64,000 nucleotides of DNA from Woeseiaceae bacterium (lineage in GTDB: Bacteria; Pseudomonadota; Gammaproteobacteria; Steroidobacterales; Woeseiaceae): the NCBI GenBank assembly GCA_029246105.1, contig JAQWOA010000004.1, forward strand, positions 1 to 64,000, written 5' to 3'. The position numbers and the translations under genes were made by a program. The notes under the pieces were generated by a model. It was not told where the DNA came from. It saw only the letters and a list, made by a program, of their open reading frames with translations, and did not search any database. Below, one piece after another: positions 25,240-34,788 of this stretch (its first letter is position 1; every line of letters begins with the position of its first letter).

Positions 25240-26724
25240 ATGAATCAATCTAACTTAAATAGATCTATCGGAATCAGCGGACTTGCTGCGTACGTACCTC
25301 CGTACAGAGTATGGTTGGAGGATTGGTGTGGCTGGACAAATAATGAGTGGCCCAAAATTCGTGATGTTGTGGGACGTAGTTTCCGTGTACGCGGACCTGA
25401 TCAAAGCGTCTATACGATGGCAGCCAATGCTGTAATTCGTCTTATTGATCAGTATGATATTGATCCAAGTCGCGTTAAGTTTTTTGGACTTGGTACTGAG
25501 TCGAGTACTGATAATTCCGCAGGTGCGATCATTGTAAAAGGCATGGTTGATGAAGCCATGGGAGTTAGGGGTAAAGCACCAATTTCACGCAGCTGTGAAG
25601 TACCTGAATTCAAGCATGCATGTCTCGGTGGCGTTTACGGAATGAAAGGAGCAATACGTCATCTTGCTTTAGATGGCATTGGTAGCCAAGCAATTGTTGT
25701 TTGTGCCGATATTGCGGAATATGCACGAGGCAGCTCAGGAGAGCCCACACAAGGAGCAGGCGCTGTTGCGATGCTGCTTGAGGAAAACCCACAGCTCGCA
25801 GTCGTCGACTTGACCGGATCTGGATCAGCATCGGACTACCGTATCATGGATTTTCGTAAACCCATGCTACGTTTCTGTGGCCAAGACCGTTCTGAGACCC
25901 ATCAGGTTCGGGACTTCCCCGTATTTAACGGCAAATATTCCACCACCTGTTATATAGATCAAACTCTACATGCACTAAATGACATGTATGAGAAAAGACA
26001 ACTCAAACCAATTAAGTATCTGCGCTCGCTAAAAACCTTATTTCTACATCGACCATATCGTCGTATGCCAGAAACTGGCTTAGCATTATCCTATCTGTTT
26101 GCATTAGGACAAGGTAATTCCAAAGATCGAGAAGAACTTGCATCATATTGTGATGATGTGAATGTTGAAATAGATAAATTACTTTTGGAAATGGTGAGTA
26201 AACCTGATATATCGGATTTTGCTGGACCAGAAAAACATCAGCATGAAGCTTATCCTATGGCGATGGCTGTACTCAGGGCGTTCCGTACCTCAAGTCATTA
26301 CCAACATGAGGTAATTAACAAACTGCCTCTAGGTAGCGATGCCATGCTTGATCTAGGCAATCTATATACCGCAGCTCTTCCAGCGTGGATGGCAGCTGGT
26401 TTCGAGCAAGCACTTAGCGCAGACTCACTAACTTCTGGGGAAGAAGTTTTAACCCTCGGTTACGGCAGTGGTGATGCAGCTGAAGTGATTCCATTCTTCA
26501 TGGCTGAAAACTGGAGAAAGGCAGCTGAAAAAATTAACTTCGCCGCAGCGATGAAACCAACGATAGACCTTAACTATAAACAGTATGAAATGTTACACGA
26601 TGGTCGACGCGTGCAAGGCCTAAACTACGTTGCCCATAATGAATTCATCATTGATCGTGTAGGCGTTAATGATGATCGACACTTTTCCGATCTGGGTATC
26701 GAGTATTATCGCTATATTGCGTAA
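25240..26724 (+). CDS. mvaS: Hydroxymethylglutaryl-CoA synthase
   Basis: The enzyme condenses acetyl-CoA with acetoacetyl-CoA to HMG-CoA, the entry to the mevalonate pathway. The 494-residue thiolase-fold protein shows the three catalytic positions of the family: Glu in GLGTESSTDNSAG, Cys in EFKHACLGGVYG, and His in LFLHRPYRRMPE. It is longer than the roughly 390-residue Gram-positive MvaS, with the additions mainly in the C-terminal half. It converges on idi and overlaps its 3' end by 13 bp, and the other pathway genes follow on the opposite strand. No acetoacetyl-CoA thiolase lies here, so that step must be encoded elsewhere. Confidence 0.93.
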   Translation: MNQSNLNRSIGISGLAAYVPPYRVWLEDWCGWTNNEWPKIRDVVGRSFRVRGPDQSVYTMAANAVIRLIDQYDIDPSRVKFFGLGTESSTDNSAGAIIVKGMVDEAMGVRGKAPISRSCEVPEFKHACLGGVYGMKGAIRHLALDGIGSQAIVVCADIAEYARGSSGEPTQGAGAVAMLLEENPQLAVVDLTGSGSASDYRIMDFRKPMLRFCGQDRSETHQVRDFPVFNGKYSTTCYIDQTLHALNDMYEKRQLKPIKYLRSLKTLFLHRPYRRMPETGLALSYLFALGQGNSKDREELASYCDDVNVEIDKLLLEMVSKPDISDFAGPEKHQHEAYPMAMAVLRAFRTSSHYQHEVINKLPLGSDAMLDLGNLYTAALPAWMAAGFEQALSADSLTSGEEVLTLGYGSGDAAEVIPFFMAENWRKAAEKINFAAAMKPTIDLNYKQYEMLHDGRRVQGLNYVAHNEFIIDRVGVNDDRHFSDLGIEYYRYIA

Positions 26725-27281
26725 GCGGCAAGCTGCTCAGCATATATCTCCCGAAGCATCTTCCATTCTTTTTTGAACCAAGGCGTAAAACGGCCTGGAT
26801 TTTTAGCAAGTTCGCTATCCAGTTCATCGGCCGAAATATATCGGATATTTTCAACTTCATTGTCATTTGGGCGAACAGTACCCTTCAAATTACCCAGAAA
26901 TACATGACACAATTCATTCTCTGATCCGGCTTCACCAAAGTTGGCCTGGTACTTAAAGTGATAAATCAATTCAAGCTCTGCGGCTACATTCAGCTCTTCA
27001 TTCAAGCGCCGCATGGTGGCAATTGATAGCGACTCACCTCGACGTGGGTGACTGCAACAACTATTAGACCAATAACCTGGCCACAGTCTTTTTTTCTCAC
27101 TTCTTTGCTGCAGTAACAATCGTCCTTCATTATTAAATAAAAACAAGGAAAACGCTCGATGCAAAACACCATCTCCATCATGGCAATTCGCTTTTGATAA
27201 AAAACCGATCTCATTATCCTGATCATCAACCAGGATTAACTCCTCACCTTCTGACGATACTCGGCGATGTACATTATTCAA
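26712..27281 (-). CDS. idi: Isopentenyl-diphosphate delta-isomerase, type I
   Basis: Idi interconverts IPP and DMAPP, essential when isoprenoids come from mevalonate. The 189-residue Nudix-fold protein has the catalytic Cys in SNSCCSHPR, followed by ATMRRLNEEL, and the ENELCHVF segment with the catalytic glutamate. It is the last gene of the minus-strand mevalonate operon: its start overlaps the stop of the HMG-CoA reductase/mevalonate kinase gene by 4 bp (27278-27281). Confidence 0.95.
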   Translation of the reverse strand: MNNVHRRVSSEGEELILVDDQDNEIGFLSKANCHDGDGVLHRAFSLFLFNNEGRLLLQQRSEKKRLWPGYWSNSCCSHPRRGESLSIATMRRLNEELNVAAELELIYHFKYQANFGEAGSENELCHVFLGNLKGTVRPNDNEVENIRYISADELDSELAKNPGRFTPWFKKEWKMLREIYAEQLAAYAI

Positions 27282-29506
27282 CTCATTGACCCTCTTGAGG
27301 CATGCGACTGAAAAGTTTCATAACCCGCCTGATGTAATGCCGATCGAACTTTATCTAAAGTACCCGGACATAAAGCTACCATCGATCCACCTCCACCGGA
27401 TCCAGTCAACTTAGCTCCACTTGCACCACTATCGCGTGCAATAGCAATCATATTCTCGAGATCAGGCGTTGATAGCTCGATCGCATTTAATAAGCCATGG
27501 CAAATATTCATCAATCGTCCCAACTCTTCATAATGCCCTGCTGTCAACGCTCTCGATCCTCTACAACTAATTTCGTCAATCTGATCAAATATAGCCTCGT
27601 ACTGAGACAAATTCTTATCATAGCGAGAGCGAACTCCCAAAACCTGATCAATAGTAAGACTTGTGTTTTTACTAAATCCAACAAGCAATGGTAGTGGATT
27701 ACAGAGCTCCAGTGCCTTAGACGCAAGAGGTTTTCCCTTCTGAAATAACATCGGTTTGCCATAACAAGACAATGTGTTATCTAATCCAGACGGATTGCCA
27801 TGCGTCAATTTCTCACATGCATAAGCAATCGCATTGACACGTTCATCATCAATGTCGGCCCCGATACATAACGCAATAGCACGAGTAATAGCTACGGCGA
27901 TCGCCGCTGACGACCCTAAACCCATACCCCGTGGCAAATTCGATGACACATTTATCAGAAATTTAGAATTATCAACATCGAGCTCATCAAGAATCGTATT
28001 CACAACTGCACCCACACCACTCTGATTTTCACGATCAACAATAGTGTTAAGACCCCATTCTTTTAGGGTAAGGCATGTCTTATTGTCATTTAAAGTAGCG
28101 TTAGCACGTACAGCATCTAGGATGGGAATTGCCAGCGCATGTCTTCCATAAACAGCCGCATGTTCTCCTAACAAAATAATTTTTCCAGCTGCAAATGCAC
28201 TGCCAGTCGGATGTCCGGCCTGCTTATTTTCCAAGTCTTGGAGTATCTCCATAGCTTTCCAGTCTTTAATCTCACCACTTGCGACCAAGCGCTGTATGGC
28301 AAGGTCAAGGTAACGGTCTGGAGTCCCCGCTGCCATTGCCACGCTGCGCGCATGCAAGCGCATATGGCCTTTTTGAATTCCACTGGTTACCAACGCCCTA
28401 AGCGCTGCAAAGTTTTGTGCCAAGCCGACCGCTGCCATCATTTCTGCCAGCTGTACCGCGGACTCAACTCCAGCAATTGCGATACCCAGTATTGCAGCCG
28501 GATTTGAGGATGTAGTTCCACCTACTATGCCTGGCTTAAGAGGTATAGTAATTTCTCCTAGCAAATCACCATTTGTTGTAGATGACCATTTAGTTAACGC
28601 TGAATAATGGCCGCTCCTTGCAGCATAACCATGAATGCTTGCCTCAATCGCTCGCCAATCATTCCCCGTTGCAATAGCAAATGCATCAATGCCATTCATC
28701 ACACCTTTATTATGAGTTACTGCTCGATATGAATCAGCAATGGCAATTTCGTTCGCCATAATAATTCGGTCTCTTACCTCTGCACCGGACATTGAATCAC
28801 TCATTAGATCATCGACTCTGTAAGTGACAGTCGCTGAACAAACTGAGCGGTCTACAAGATTTGAAAGAATCTTGAGTGCAGCCTCACCACCCGAGATTTT
28901 CTCAAGCATGGGTGCGATTGATTCGCATATCGTATTGACCAAATTAGCACCCATCGCATCACGGGTATCAACCAATATATGTACAGCAACAACAGATACT
29001 TCATTCGCAAGACTGAGGACCTTATATTCAATATCGCGTACGCCACCACCACGGGCACTAAGTCTTGGATGAATACCGTTCGCCTTATCAATCAATTGGG
29101 GAAGCTTTTCTCGCAATGACACAAGGGCCACCTCAACATCCGAGATACCAACAAGATGAATCTGCCCTATTAGCAATGATTCAGAAAGCAACGCTGTAAA
29201 ACCACCCGTAACCCTTGCCATTGCTGCAGCTGCGCTTAATCCAGCTACAACTGACGGCTCTTCGACAACTAGCGGCACAATGCATTCCCGCTTGTTAATA
29301 ATGAAATTAGGCGCTACCGCAAATGGCAATCCGAAGATACCCAGCGTGTTTTCGACCATCTTGTCTGCCGCTTTTTCAGCAATAACATGACGTCCTGATC
29401 TAAGATTTTTTGCCGCATCAGATGACAGCCAACCCAATTTCTCGAGTTTACTAATACGATTGGCAATTGAGAGTTTATGAAGTCCGGAAATGCGCGATTT
29501 ATTCAT
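27278..29506 (-). CDS. Fused HMG-CoA reductase (class II) and mevalonate kinase
   Basis: One 742-residue polypeptide covers two consecutive steps, HMG-CoA to mevalonate and mevalonate to mevalonate-5-phosphate. Residues 1-428 are a class II reductase: EEPSVVA 82-88, DTRDAMGAN 180-188, NKGVMNG 266-272 and KGHMRLHA 379-386. Catalytic E83, K267, D283 and H381 even carry the Pseudomonas mevalonii numbering. Residues from about 433 are a GHMP kinase: AAGKIILLGEHAAVYG, PRGMGLGSSAAIA 525-537, GNPSGLD with D576, and TGSGGGGSM 701-709. Both parts look complete and no start signal lies between them. Neighbours overlap by 4 bp on each side. Confidence 0.95.
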   Translation of the reverse strand: MNKSRISGLHKLSIANRISKLEKLGWLSSDAAKNLRSGRHVIAEKAADKMVENTLGIFGLPFAVAPNFIINKRECIVPLVVEEPSVVAGLSAAAAMARVTGGFTALLSESLLIGQIHLVGISDVEVALVSLREKLPQLIDKANGIHPRLSARGGGVRDIEYKVLSLANEVSVVAVHILVDTRDAMGANLVNTICESIAPMLEKISGGEAALKILSNLVDRSVCSATVTYRVDDLMSDSMSGAEVRDRIIMANEIAIADSYRAVTHNKGVMNGIDAFAIATGNDWRAIEASIHGYAARSGHYSALTKWSSTTNGDLLGEITIPLKPGIVGGTTSSNPAAILGIAIAGVESAVQLAEMMAAVGLAQNFAALRALVTSGIQKGHMRLHARSVAMAAGTPDRYLDLAIQRLVASGEIKDWKAMEILQDLENKQAGHPTGSAFAAGKIILLGEHAAVYGRHALAIPILDAVRANATLNDNKTCLTLKEWGLNTIVDRENQSGVGAVVNTILDELDVDNSKFLINVSSNLPRGMGLGSSAAIAVAITRAIALCIGADIDDERVNAIAYACEKLTHGNPSGLDNTLSCYGKPMLFQKGKPLASKALELCNPLPLLVGFSKNTSLTIDQVLGVRSRYDKNLSQYEAIFDQIDEISCRGSRALTAGHYEELGRLMNICHGLLNAIELSTPDLENMIAIARDSGASGAKLTGSGGGGSMVALCPGTLDKVRSALHQAGYETFQSHASRGSMS

Positions 29507-30486
29507 AATTCAATCCTAACGCCCACATCACTTAACTCACAGTCCAATATCTTAAAATTATTTGATAGCGAATGACAAAATGCATCCAGTTCTACATTAT
29601 CCAGTCCCAATAAAATACCCACGTCACCACCGCCTGCGCCACAAGGCTTGTATATCAGATTCCTTGCCTTTGCTTCACGCCATAATTCGTCATGCCCCAT
29701 ATCAAAAATTCCGAGCTTATAATCATCACTAAACTCTCGAAGCTGTTCACAATAGTCCCGGTAACCATTCAGAACTCTTACAGGATCTCCACTTTGCCAA
29801 TGGCATGCCATAGATTCTGATGCGTCAGCCAGCCGTACTCGAGAAGGTTTACTGACGCCCATATTCAACTGTGCGAGCTTGTCCCTAGTAATTGCAGGAG
29901 TGCCTGTCCAAATGAGTCGATATGATAACCCGTTAGGCCACGACAAAATTTTTACCGCATTGTCCTCAACTCGATATTCAATCAGTCCTCCTTGCAGGCT
30001 GGTAGCAATATCTACACCACTCCCTATGCCACCTTGTAGTTCCTTGTGAGCCTTATGTGCCAACATTCCAATTGTTGCAATATCAGCACATCCCATAACA
30101 GCAGCAGTCAAAGCAACACTAATCGCGGCACTTGATCCAACTCCTATTTTTTGAAGTGTTAGAGAATCAATGAACGAAGTAGTATCGAGATGAATATCTC
30201 GCCCAGTATCCTTACCTATATTCACCGCTTGCCAGACGGTATCTATAACAATGAAAGACTTCCGCCCAATCTGCCATCGAATTCCGCTGTCTGTGGATTG
30301 AAATTCGCCTCTCTCAGACACATACCCCTTGGATTCAACACGAGAAAAGCCATCAACACGAACACTGATCGTAGCCCGAGCCCGATAATTAATTGCCATA
30401 CAAATCGCTGGAGCGCAATCCAGAACAGCATACTCACCACTGAGTACGACTTTGCCCGGAGCAGTTGCAACGATTGACGTACTCAT
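29503..30486 (-). CDS. mvaK2: Phosphomevalonate kinase (GHMP family)
   Basis: The enzyme phosphorylates mevalonate-5-phosphate to the diphosphate. The 327-residue protein has the GHMP pattern: TAPGKVVLSGEYAVLDCAP near the N terminus, KIGVGSSAAISVALTAA as the ATP loop, and PCGAGGGDVGILL near the C terminus. By position between diphosphomevalonate decarboxylase and the reductase/kinase fusion, and by its own motifs, phosphomevalonate kinase is the only unfilled step of the pathway here. It overlaps both neighbours by 4 bp. Confidence 0.92.
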   Translation of the reverse strand: MSTSIVATAPGKVVLSGEYAVLDCAPAICMAINYRARATISVRVDGFSRVESKGYVSERGEFQSTDSGIRWQIGRKSFIVIDTVWQAVNIGKDTGRDIHLDTTSFIDSLTLQKIGVGSSAAISVALTAAVMGCADIATIGMLAHKAHKELQGGIGSGVDIATSLQGGLIEYRVEDNAVKILSWPNGLSYRLIWTGTPAITRDKLAQLNMGVSKPSRVRLADASESMACHWQSGDPVRVLNGYRDYCEQLREFSDDYKLGIFDMGHDELWREAKARNLIYKPCGAGGGDVGILLGLDNVELDAFCHSLSNNFKILDCELSDVGVRIEL

Positions 30487-31445
30487 GATGACTCAATCAA
30501 CCGAGCAGCAGTGCCTAGGCCACTTACCATTACTTGTTGAACACCAGGTGTTTTTTTCAATGCCTCTCGCACATCTATAGCGTACTCAGGCAAACATACC
30601 GCCTTAACTTGTGGGCCAGCGTCGATAGTAAAAAATACCTTACAGCCATCCTCTTGTAGTCGACGTATTCGCTGCATACAGGCTATCGTCGCAGAATTCC
30701 AATATACCAGTGAAGGCCGTGACGTCCACATTACTGAATGCATCTTGAGGCAATTGTGCTCAGCAACTGTAGCAAGGCCATCAAAGTCACGCCGATCAAT
30801 CGCAAGACGTGCTGAATCAAGATCTTTATCTTGTTGTGCAATCCAGCTCTTATAGAATGGTGACGTTTTACGAGAAAACTCCATCGCAACAGTGGAACCA
30901 ACTGCCTTTTGTCCGGTCTCGGTGATCGCAACGATTACTTGAATAGGCCAGGAATCGTCACTACAAAGCGATGTAACTTCAATGTTCTCACCAGAATTTT
31001 TTAGTTCCGCGAACCCACCATACAAAGACCGAGCGGCAGATCCTGATGCCTGTCCTGCAAGTTTCGCCAGCTCTGAAGTACTAAAAGACAGCCCTGCAGC
31101 ACCCGCTATGGCTACCGTTGTTGCTGCAAATGCAGAGGCAGACGATGCAAGTCCAGCAGCAATAGGAAAATTACTCTTGCTGCTGACGCGAACACGGCAC
31201 CGGTCACCTCCTGCCACGCTGTCGATACAAGCAGAGATTCTTGGCAACATTTCGATGTTTCGCTTGCCATTAACCACCAACTCATCCTGAGACAAGCCAG
31301 AGCTAAAATCGATACTAACCTCAGTATATAGATCGCTCAATGTGATCGAAATCGAACCAACCGCGGGTAGGTTTCGCGAAACATTGCGCTTACCCCAATA
31401 TTTGATTAGCGCGATATTCGGCTGTGCGATTGCCGTCGCATGCAT
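30483..31445 (-). CDS. mvaD: Diphosphomevalonate decarboxylase
   Basis: MvaD converts mevalonate diphosphate to isopentenyl diphosphate with ATP. The 320-residue protein has the diagnostic QPNIALIKYWGKRN (8-21), the phosphate loop FPIAAGLASSASAFAA, and IDAGPQVKAVC near the C terminus. It is the first gene of the operon mvaD, phosphomevalonate kinase, reductase/mevalonate kinase, idi, all joined by 4-bp overlaps. The promoter should lie in the 123-bp gap shared with the divergent ispA. Confidence 0.96.
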   Translation of the reverse strand: MHATAIAQPNIALIKYWGKRNVSRNLPAVGSISITLSDLYTEVSIDFSSGLSQDELVVNGKRNIEMLPRISACIDSVAGGDRCRVRVSSKSNFPIAAGLASSASAFAATTVAIAGAAGLSFSTSELAKLAGQASGSAARSLYGGFAELKNSGENIEVTSLCSDDSWPIQVIVAITETGQKAVGSTVAMEFSRKTSPFYKSWIAQQDKDLDSARLAIDRRDFDGLATVAEHNCLKMHSVMWTSRPSLVYWNSATIACMQRIRRLQEDGCKVFFTIDAGPQVKAVCLPEYAIDVREALKKTPGVQQVMVSGLGTAARLIESS

Positions 31446-31568
31446 TTAAGTGTGCCTCAATTATTTATCTGAATGAAAGATATGAATTATAGCTCAGAGA
31501 GAACCGCGCACAGTGAATGAATTCAGTGTACGCTTCATCACCAAATTTTTAATGGTAGCGACTTACCC

Positions 31569-32453
31569 TTGAAATTCAAAAACCGCATCGAAATGTATAC
31601 CAAAAGGGTTGACGCCAATTTGGAGGTAATATTGCCGCCAGCTTCTTCAAAGCCTGAGCGCCTGCATGATGCTATGCGCTATGCGATTTTTAATGGTGGA
31701 AAACGAATTCGACCGTTATTGGTTTATGCTACTGGTGAGTCCCTGAATGTAAATCCTGAATTACTCGATGCGCCTGCCGTCGCTATCGAGCTAATTCATG
31801 CTTTTTCGTTGGTTCACGATGACCTTCCCGCCATGGATAACGATGAGCTCCGACGTGGAAAACCATCAGTTCACAAACAGTATGACGAGGCGACTGCGAT
31901 TCTCGCGGCGGATGCACTGCAACCTCTTGCATTTTCAGTGCTGGCGAATATTAAAAAAGCACCGCCAGGCGTGGAACTTAAACTTATCCAGCTTTTATCG
32001 AGAGCCTGTGGCTCTATTGGCATGACTGGTGGTCAATCCATTGACCTTGCAGCAGAAGGCATGACCCTTACTCCCAATGAAGTTGAGCACATGTATTCCT
32101 TAAAAACAGGTGCGCTGATCCATGCCGCAATCTTGTCTGTCAGCCTCTTGAGTGAAAGCATCTCTGTGGAAGACACTTTGGCTTTGGATCGCTTTAGTCA
32201 TAATGTCGGTATAGCATTTCAGATTAAAGACGATATTCTCGATGTTGTCGGAAACACAAAGACCATCGGAAAACCAGTTAGATCAGACGAATTTCTGAGA
32301 AAAGCGACCTATCCCGCCTTATTTGGCATAGACGCCTCTCAAGCTCGTTGCAAAGAACTCTTAAAACAAGCGCTTAATGAGCTAACTAGATTTGGTGATA
32401 CTGGTGCCCCATTGGCATGGCTTGCTAGGTTTATTGTCGAGCGCGGCCTGTAG
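31569..32453 (+). CDS. ispA: Farnesyl diphosphate synthase
   Basis: This polyprenyl synthase condenses DMAPP with IPP to FPP for quinones, undecaprenyl phosphate and heme O. The 294-residue protein shows GGKRIRPLLVY, the first aspartate motif in LVHDDLPAMDNDELRRGKP and the second in FQIKDDILDV, with TIGKPVRSDE in place of the more usual GK-G-D. The frame starts at TTG 31569; an ATG at 31593 would also be possible. It stands divergently beside the mevalonate operon whose product it uses. No dxs or ispB is adjacent. Confidence 0.94.
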   Translation: MKFKNRIEMYTKRVDANLEVILPPASSKPERLHDAMRYAIFNGGKRIRPLLVYATGESLNVNPELLDAPAVAIELIHAFSLVHDDLPAMDNDELRRGKPSVHKQYDEATAILAADALQPLAFSVLANIKKAPPGVELKLIQLLSRACGSIGMTGGQSIDLAAEGMTLTPNEVEHMYSLKTGALIHAAILSVSLLSESISVEDTLALDRFSHNVGIAFQIKDDILDVVGNTKTIGKPVRSDEFLRKATYPALFGIDASQARCKELLKQALNELTRFGDTGAPLAWLARFIVERGL

Positions 32454-32495
32454 TGGCAAGCGAAGAAGCTCGGCCAATAGGGTAGAATCTCAGTA

Positions 32496-34130
32496 ATGTA
32501 CACTAGTTTTTTCGGGCTTAATGAAAAGCCATTTTCAATAACGCCGGATCCGCGTTACCTTTTCATGAGCGAGAGGCACAGCGAAGCTTTAGCACACTTG
32601 GTATATGGCGTAACGGAAAGTGGTGGATTTTTACAGCTAACAGGTGAGGTAGGAACGGGCAAAACGACGTTGGTGCGTAGCTTGTTATTGAATCGAATGC
32701 CCGGCAATGCAGATGTGGCAGTCGTACTCAATCCACAAATAACGGCACAAGAATTCCTGCTGACTATCTGTGAGGAATTAAGCATCACGCCTCCTGAAAA
32801 AATAGATAGCATCAAGGCATTAACTGACACCCTCAATCAACACTTGTTAAGCGCTCACGCTGCTGGAAGACGGACGATACTGATCGTAGATGAAGCGCAA
32901 AATCTTGCTCCAGCTGTGCTTGAACAGGTCAGACTTTTAACAAACCTCGAAACAGCCAAACAAAAATTACTGCAAATAATCCTAATTGGTCAACCTGAAT
33001 TACGTGAACTACTTGGACGAAATGATCTCCGGCAGTTAGCACAACGAATCACCGGCCGTTATCATCTCGAGCCACTGACCAAAGAGGAAACTATTCAATA
33101 TATTGAACACCGACTCCGTGTTGCGGGAGCGCTCAGTGAAGTAATAGATAGTAGTGCTAAGAAAGAAATCTTTCGCCTTTCAGGTGGGGTGCCACGACTC
33201 ATCAATGTCATATGTGATCGAGCACTTCTAGGCGCATATAGTCAGGAATGTCGAGTCATTACAAAACGATTAATTCGCCATGCAGCAGCTGAAGTCTCGG
33301 GTGAGTTGGCAAGAAAACCACTTACTCCAAGCATTGCTATGGTCACAGGACTAATTGGTATGGTGATTATTATTTTGAGTATCTGGTCGGCAACAAGTGA
33401 AATTAATTTAACACCAGAAACATCACAAAATGCTGCAGTCCCAATTTCTGCCACTGAAAAACTGATTGTCGTTACCAAGAAAACAACATCAGCAACTCTA
33501 GCTGATAAACTTTCACTTGCTCAGGAATTAACAACAAAAGATTTTGCATTCTCTTCTTTATTCAGCCTTTGGGACCTCAATTATAAAAGTGAGTCAGATG
33601 ATGGCTGCTCACAAGCCGCCGCTGCCGGACTGGCATGTTTTATTCAGCGTGGATCCTGGAATGGGCTGAGTCAACTAGATCGACCCGCGATTCTTACTGT
33701 CATTGATGCTGAAGGAATTTCTCATGAACTGGTATTGATTGCCATTAATGAAGATATAGCGCACTTATCGATTGGAGGAGTGGCAGCTTCTCATCCAATA
33801 AATGAAGTGACAGATATTTGGTTTGGAGATTTTTTGATGCTGTGGCGGCCGCCGAGTAGTATCTCACTTTCGCTTTCGTCGAAATCTTTTGGCCCAGATG
33901 TTGTTTGGCTTCGACAAAGCTTGGCGGCAATCAATAAAAACTATGCAAGTGTTAACGCTAATAAAGAATCTTATGATATCAATTTACAAAATATTGTTAG
34001 GCAGTTTCAAAAAGACAATCGCTTGGAGGTTGACGGTCTCGTCGGTCAGCAGACCTTAATAATCATTAATTCATTGCTGGGTCTGAATGATTCCCCGCGA
34101 CTATCAGCTTCTCGACTTGCTCAGGACTAA
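32496..34130 (+). CDS. gspA: GspA/ExeA-like AAA ATPase with peptidoglycan-binding domain
   Basis: The 544-residue protein has an ExeA-type ATPase (MYTSFFGLNEKPFSITPDPRYLFMS, Walker A GEVGTGKTT at about 50-58, Walker B ILIVDEAQNL), one membrane helix at about 285-305 and a C-terminal peptidoglycan_binding_1 domain (SFGPDVVWLRQSL through VDGLVGQQTL). In Aeromonas, ExeA with ExeB helps insert the type II secretion secretin through the cell wall. The partner gspB follows 3 bp downstream. No other gsp gene is in the window. Confidence 0.92.
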   Translation: MYTSFFGLNEKPFSITPDPRYLFMSERHSEALAHLVYGVTESGGFLQLTGEVGTGKTTLVRSLLLNRMPGNADVAVVLNPQITAQEFLLTICEELSITPPEKIDSIKALTDTLNQHLLSAHAAGRRTILIVDEAQNLAPAVLEQVRLLTNLETAKQKLLQIILIGQPELRELLGRNDLRQLAQRITGRYHLEPLTKEETIQYIEHRLRVAGALSEVIDSSAKKEIFRLSGGVPRLINVICDRALLGAYSQECRVITKRLIRHAAAEVSGELARKPLTPSIAMVTGLIGMVIIILSIWSATSEINLTPETSQNAAVPISATEKLIVVTKKTTSATLADKLSLAQELTTKDFAFSSLFSLWDLNYKSESDDGCSQAAAAGLACFIQRGSWNGLSQLDRPAILTVIDAEGISHELVLIAINEDIAHLSIGGVAASHPINEVTDIWFGDFLMLWRPPSSISLSLSSKSFGPDVVWLRQSLAAINKNYASVNANKESYDINLQNIVRQFQKDNRLEVDGLVGQQTLIIINSLLGLNDSPRLSASRLAQD

Positions 34131-34133
34131 CAA

Positions 34134-34772
34134 ATGTCATTTATTTTAGATGCACTTAAAAAGTCGGAAGTTGATCGTCAACAGCAAGGCTCTACTGAGT
34201 TCACTAGCATGCCATCAAGCAAAGCTAGTGTGGTAGTGCCGCGCTGGTTATGGATTATTTGCATCTTATTGGTGGTCAATCTCGCCGTTCTAATCGGCCT
34301 ATTACAGAGACTCGATTCAAAGCAAGTGGCAGCTGAAGTATCTACTACAAAATCAATAATGTCGGAGGTCGAGGATAAACCTGAGACATTGCCCAACTTT
34401 GTGGAGCAAGTGGAAAATGCGAAACAAAGTCGCCCAGATCTGCAACAGGAAATTCAGACCTCCGATAAATCCAATTTACAGTCCAATATGGTTGAGCCAA
34501 TTCTGGCTTCACAAGAACTTGCACTAACTTCGATACCCAAACTTTACCCTTCAATTTATGAAATCCGTGCAAGTGACACTAGAAATATTCCAGAACTACA
34601 TCTCGATATTCATGCCTATGATGACGACCCCTCAGGTCGATTTGTATTTATAAACATGGTGAAATATCGCGAAGGATCGCGGCTCGATGGCGACCTCATC
34701 GTCTCAGAAATTACGCCTGATGGTGTCGTGCTGGATCATAAAGGTCAATTGCTTCTGTTGCCACGTGAATAG
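34134..34772 (+). CDS. gspB: GspB-like general secretion pathway protein
   Basis: The 212-residue protein begins with the GspB hallmark MSFILDALKKSEVDRQQQG, has a membrane helix at about 36-58 (WLWIICILLVVNLAVLIGLL), a polar linker, and a C-terminal domain with IPELHLDIHAYDDDPSGRFVFINM typical of the type II secretion assembly factor B (T2SSB). It follows gspA by 3 bp and most likely works with it at the inner membrane and periplasm. Confidence 0.93.
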   Translation: MSFILDALKKSEVDRQQQGSTEFTSMPSSKASVVVPRWLWIICILLVVNLAVLIGLLQRLDSKQVAAEVSTTKSIMSEVEDKPETLPNFVEQVENAKQSRPDLQQEIQTSDKSNLQSNMVEPILASQELALTSIPKLYPSIYEIRASDTRNIPELHLDIHAYDDDPSGRFVFINMVKYREGSRLDGDLIVSEITPDGVVLDHKGQLLLLPRE

Positions 34773-34788
34773 TCACCAATACTCACAT

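Noticed and set aside
32496-34772. Type II secretion gene cluster
   Set aside because: Only gspA and gspB are present; neighbours are ispA and the DAK2-DegV gene, so no secretion operon is claimed here.
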